Positions 6,240 through 9,022 of a DNA stretch of 9,022 bases are shown here, piece after piece. Each line of letters starts with the position of its first letter. Position 1 is the first letter of the stretch. Under the pieces are notes generated by a model, which ran no database searches, was not told the origin of the DNA, and saw only the letters and a program-made list of their open reading frames with translations. The translations under genes were made by a program, and so were the position numbers. Source of the stretch: Bordetella parapertussis (lineage in GTDB: Bacteria > Pseudomonadota > Gammaproteobacteria > Burkholderiales > SG8-41). The stretch is taken from NCBI GenBank assembly GCA_945870465.1, contig CAMBSS010000161.1, positions 1 to 9,022 on the forward strand. Reading direction: 5' to 3'.

Positions 6240-7460
6240 CTATTTGCGCTTGCGCTGTAAGTTGGCGGCGATGCGCATGCGCAGCGCGTTCAGCTTGATG
6301 AAGCCGGCGGCGTCCATCTGGTTGTAAGCGCCCTGGTCGTCCTCGAAGGTCGCGACTTTCGGATCGAACAGCGAGTCGTGGTCCGAATCGCGGCCGACGA
6401 CGATGACATTGCCCTTGTAGAGCTTGATGCGCACCCAGCCGTTGACGCGCGCCTGCGAGGCGTCAATCATGGTCTGCAGCATTTTGCGCTCGGGGCTCCA
6501 CCAGTAGCCGTTGTAGATCAGCGAAGCGTAGCGCGGCATCAGGTCGTCCTTCAGATGTGCGACTTCGCGGTCCAGCGTGATCGATTCGATCGCGCGGTGG
6601 CCTTTAAGCATGATGGTGCCGCCGGGCGTTTCGTAGCACCCGCGCGACTTCATGCCGACATAGCGGTTCTCGACGAGGTCGAGGCGGCCGATGCCGTGCT
6701 TGCCGCCCAACTGGTTGAGTTTCTCCAGCACTTTGGCAGGCGTGAGTTTCTTGCCGTTGATGCCGACGATGTCGCCGCGCTGGTATTCGAGGTCGACGTA
6801 TTCGGCGCGGTTGGGCGCTTTTTCCGGCGACACCGTCCAGCGCCACATCGATTCTTCGGGCGCGCGCGACGGGTCTTCGAGGATGCGGCCTTCAAACGAG
6901 ATGTGCAGCAGGTTGGCGTCCATCGAGTAGGGCGAGCCGCCTTTTTTCTTCATCTCGACCGGGATGCGGTGCTTCTCTGCGTACTTGAGCAGCTTCTCGC
7001 GCGAAGTGAGGTTCCATTCGCGCCATGGCGCGATCACGTGAATATTGGGTTCCAGCGCGTAGTAGCCGAGTTCGAAACGCACCTGGTCGTTGCCTTTGCC
7101 GGTCGCGCCGTGGCTAACCGCGTCGGCACGCGTCTTTTTCGCGATCTCGATCTGGCGCTTGGCGATCAGCGGCCGCGCGATCGACGTGCCCAGCAAATAC
7201 TCGCCTTCGTAAATGGCGTTGGCGCGGAACATGGGGAACACGAAATCGCGCACGAATTCCTCGCGCAGGTCGTCGATGAAGATTTCCTTCACGCCCATCT
7301 GTTTGGCTTTGGCGCGCGCGGGCGCGACTTCCCCGCCCTGGCCGATGTCGGCGGTGAAGGTGACGACTTCACAGTGGTAAGTGTCCTGCAGCCATTTGAG
7401 AATGACCGAGGTGTCGAGGCCGCCGGAATAGGCGAGCACTACTTTCTTGATGTCAGGCAT
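6240..7460 (-). CDS. argG: argininosuccinate synthase
   Basis: ArgG joins citrulline and aspartate, using ATP and releasing AMP and pyrophosphate, to give argininosuccinate, the penultimate step of arginine synthesis in the cytosol. The 406-aa length is normal for the short bacterial type. The N-type ATP-pyrophosphatase loop AYSGGLDTS is at residues 10-18, followed by TADIGQGGE (37-44), GTSIARP (91-97), [14 protein letters not shown] (118-131) and [13 protein letters not shown] (179-191), and later GCYETPGG. The enzyme normally works as a tetramer. ATG 7460 is the natural start, with GGAA about ten bases upstream. The gene before it encodes a lipoprotein chorismate mutase and ends 67 bases upstream; argF lies beyond that. 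ppnP follows almost without a gap. All active-site motifs appear intact. Confidence 0.98.
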   Translation of the reverse strand: MPDIKKVVLAYSGGLDTSVILKWLQDTYHCEVVTFTADIGQGGEVAPARAKAKQMGVKEIFIDDLREEFVRDFVFPMFRANAIYEGEYLLGTSIARPLIAKRQIEIAKKTRADAVSHGATGKGNDQVRFELGYYALEPNIHVIAPWREWNLTSREKLLKYAEKHRIPVEMKKKGGSPYSMDANLLHISFEGRILEDPSRAPEESMWRWTVSPEKAPNRAEYVDLEYQRGDIVGINGKKLTPAKVLEKLNQLGGKHGIGRLDLVENRYVGMKSRGCYETPGGTIMLKGHRAIESITLDREVAHLKDDLMPRYASLIYNGYWWSPERKMLQTMIDASQARVNGWVRIKLYKGNVIVVGRDSDHDSLFDPKVATFEDDQGAYNQMDAAGFIKLNALRMRIAANLQRKRK

Positions 7461-7527
7461 GGCGGGGTGGTTCCGGAAGGCGAAAAACGCAGATTTTAAG
7501 CGCCGCAGGCGCCGAGAGCCAGCAAAA
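7461..7527 (-). promoter_or_regulatory. gap upstream of argG with a small GC hairpin and a weak -10-like box
   Basis: This is the widest gap in the minus-strand string (67 bases). GCGCC (7500-7504) and GGCGC (7508-7512) form a 5-bp stem with a 3-base loop. On minus it runs into TTAAAATCT, and TTTTT follows at 7482-7486 in the argG leader. TAAAAT (minus, 7498-7493) could be a -10 box, but TTGCTG (7525-7520) is 21 bases away, too far for a good -35. It may be a weak terminator, a leader element or an internal promoter for argG. I see no clear ARG box. Confidence 0.2.
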
Positions 7528-8115
7528 TCAGCGCGGGAGCGCGAGGGACTTAAGCGGTGCTACCGCCGTATCGCGCGCGGGAATGTCGGCGGGAATTACT
7601 TTGACGAGGGCCCTGGCGCGGGCCTCGACTAGCGGCGCACCGCCCGGCATCTTGAGGGCAGGCAGTGCCGCGGCTAGTCCCTTCATCATGGCGGGGGTCA
7701 AGGCGTCGAGTGCTGGCCGGATATCCCTGGCGAGGTCGCGGACGCCGGCGAACTTCAGCTGCCTGGCTGCCTGCCATTCGCTGAAGCGGGTGCGCTGGAT
7801 GACCTTGGAAGCTTCAATCTGGGCGCGGAAGAAGTCACGGGCGGTCGCCGCGTCGAGGCCATAGTCCGCCGCCTGCCTGCCGAGGCCATCGATAATTTCG
7901 CGTTCGCGCGGCAGGTCTTCGATGGCTGCGCCGCTGTTCCACTTGTTGCGCGCGACGTCGTCCATGTAGCCGAGCCGCTGCTGTATCAGTTGCAGAAGGT
8001 GGTCGATTTTTTCGGCATCGGCGGCGGGCGGTGGCGCGGCGCATCCCGCGAGCAGGGCCAACAACAAAATTGCGCACCAGCGCCTGGGCACCGCGGAATA
8101 CGTCAAGCTTTTCAT
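7528..8115 (-). CDS. exported chorismate mutase lipoprotein, AroQ-gamma type
   Basis: Chorismate mutase rearranges chorismate to prephenate, the branch point to phenylalanine and tyrosine. This 195-aa protein is the secreted gamma subclass, separate from the cytosolic pathway enzyme. It has Arg11-Arg12, a hydrophobic run [11 protein letters not shown] and the lipobox LAGC with Cys25, so it is probably anchored in the outer membrane or periplasm. The helical domain begins near residue 36. By comparison with the Mycobacterium tuberculosis secreted enzyme, Arg47 (QQRLG), Lys58 (NKW), Asp67 and Arg70 (IEDLPRER), Ser103 and Gln107 (QIEASKVIQ) fall at catalytic or binding positions. Gln107 stands where that enzyme has Glu109, as in E. 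coli AroQ. The C-terminal RFSEW block (110-114) is also typical. ATG 8115 starts 12 bases after argF with a weak ribosome site. Its role in the periplasm is unknown. Confidence 0.88.
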   Translation of the reverse strand: MKSLTYSAVPRRWCAILLLALLAGCAAPPPAADAEKIDHLLQLIQQRLGYMDDVARNKWNSGAAIEDLPREREIIDGLGRQAADYGLDAATARDFFRAQIEASKVIQRTRFSEWQAARQLKFAGVRDLARDIRPALDALTPAMMKGLAAALPALKMPGGAPLVEARARALVKVIPADIPARDTAVAPLKSLALPR

Positions 8116-8127
8116 GCTTAAGGCCGG

Positions 8128-9022
8128 CTAAACGATGGTGCGGCCGAGCAGCAGGTATTCCATCAGCGCTTTTTGCACGTGCAGCCGGTTCTCGGCTTCG
8201 TCCCACACCACGCTTTGCGGGCCGTCGATGACTTCAGCGGCGACTTCTTCGCCGCGGTGCGCGGGCAGGCAGTGCATGAACAGCGCGTCGGGTTTGGCCA
8301 TGCGCATCATCTCGGCATCGACCTGCCAGTCTGCGAAATCGTGCTTGCGCTCGGCGTCTTCGGCCTCCATGCCCATGCTGGTCCACACGTCGGTGGTGAT
8401 GAGGTCGGCGCCGCGCGCCGCTTCGAGCGGATCGCTGAAGGACTCGAAATGGCTGTCATCGTAAATCCCGGCACGATCGGGTTCCACTTCGTAGCCCGGC
8501 GGTGTCGACACGTGGACGTTGAAGTCGAGTATGGTCGCCGCCTGCAGCCAGGTGTTGCAGACGTTGTTCGAGTCGCCGATCCAGGCGACGGTCTTGCCGC
8601 GGATGGAGCCGCGATGCTCGATAAAAGTGAAGATGTCGCCCAGGATCTGGCACGGGTGGTATTCGTTGGTCAGCCCATTGATCACCGGCACCCGCGAGTT
8701 CGAGGAGAAGCGCTCGATGATGGTCTGCTCGAAGGTGCGGATCATGACGATGTCGACCATGCGCGAAATCACGCGCGCGACGTCTTCCAGAGATTCGCCG
8801 CGACCCATCTGGGTGTCGCGCGTCATCAGCGTGATGACCGAACCGCCGAGCTGGTTGAAGCCCGCTTCGAACGAAACGCGCGTGCGAGTCGAATGTTTCT
8901 CAAAGACCATCGCCAGCGTGCGATCGGCCAGCGGCTGGTACGGTTCGTAGCGCTTGAACTTGTCCTTGATCCAGCGCGTGCGCGCGAACAGGTACTCGTA
9001 CTCGTCGAGAGTAAAGTCCTTG
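8128..9022 (-). CDS. argF: ornithine carbamoyltransferase, N terminus cut by the window
   Basis: ArgF transfers the carbamoyl group of carbamoyl phosphate to ornithine, giving citrulline, in the cytosol, normally as a trimer. 297 residues are visible, and the frame stays open to the right edge from codon 9021-9019 (KDFTLDEYEYLFARTRW), so only about ten N-terminal residues are missing. The ATG at 8910 is an internal Met, not the start. The carbamoyl-phosphate motif STRTR is at visible residues 44-48, HPCQ near 125-128, the DVWTSMG block follows, and the ornithine-loop motif HCLPAHRG lies near 8253-8276. All are intact. It is the first visible gene of the minus-strand string. The product citrulline is the substrate of ArgG, encoded one gene further on. 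Its promoter and any arginine operator would lie beyond the window. Confidence 0.97.
   Translation of the reverse strand, partial: KDFTLDEYEYLFARTRWIKDKFKRYEPYQPLADRTLAMVFEKHSTRTRVSFEAGFNQLGGSVITLMTRDTQMGRGESLEDVARVISRMVDIVMIRTFEQTIIERFSSNSRVPVINGLTNEYHPCQILGDIFTFIEHRGSIRGKTVAWIGDSNNVCNTWLQAATILDFNVHVSTPPGYEVEPDRAGIYDDSHFESFSDPLEAARGADLITTDVWTSMGMEAEDAERKHDFADWQVDAEMMRMAKPDALFMHCLPAHRGEEVAAEVIDGPQSVVWDEAENRLHVQKALMEYLLLGRTIV

Noticed and set aside
6378..7499. Plus-strand open frame of about 373 codons opposite argG
   Set aside because: It is the antisense shadow of argG, whose motifs are all present on minus; the composition is that of a backward-read GC-rich gene.
1..9022. Mobile elements, CRISPR arrays, tRNA or rRNA genes, riboswitches
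   Set aside because: I looked for transposase-like products, regularly spaced repeats, tRNA-like folds and long leaders and saw none; the gaps are all under 100 bases.

Overview
This window is chromosomal housekeeping sequence from a GC-rich proteobacterium, most likely a betaproteobacterium. The pointers are a fused RibBA, a Dxs and arginine genes of proteobacterial type, and a proteasome-like protein that best matches the betaproteobacterial proteasome homologue (BPH) family. I see no insertion sequence, prophage, CRISPR array, tRNA or rRNA. Every gap between genes is under 100 bases.

The left part (about 1-3259, plus strand) is a cofactor cluster: the 3' two thirds of dxs (isoprenoid precursor and DXP supply), folE (GTP cyclohydrolase I, pterins and folate) and ribBA (riboflavin, with a GTP cyclohydrolase II domain). 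Two enzymes that open GTP in different ways therefore sit next to each other. The expected continuation with ribH and nusB is absent. Instead a short repeat-rich gap follows, then a convergent gene.

The middle part (3337-4770) is a divergent pair: an exported retropepsin-like aspartic protease on minus and a class I glutamine amidotransferase on plus. They share a 51-base gap that carries a repeated TTGCAAAC motif.

The right part (4814-9022, minus strand) reads argF, a lipoprotein chorismate mutase, argG, ppnP, a BPH-like proteasome homologue and yajQ. Gaps are about 12, 67, 8, 13 and 16 bases, so this is probably one operon or two, with a possible break before argG. It joins the last steps of citrulline and argininosuccinate synthesis to an exported chorismate mutase, a nucleoside phosphorylase, an Ntn-hydrolase ring protein and a nucleotide-binding protein of the YajQ family.

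No gene here is a wholly unknown system. The most interesting item is the BPH-like protein, which keeps the Thr/Asp/Lys catalytic set, has no ATPase partner beside it, and lies in a tight gene string with ppnP and yajQ. The lipoprotein chorismate mutase between argF and argG comes second.
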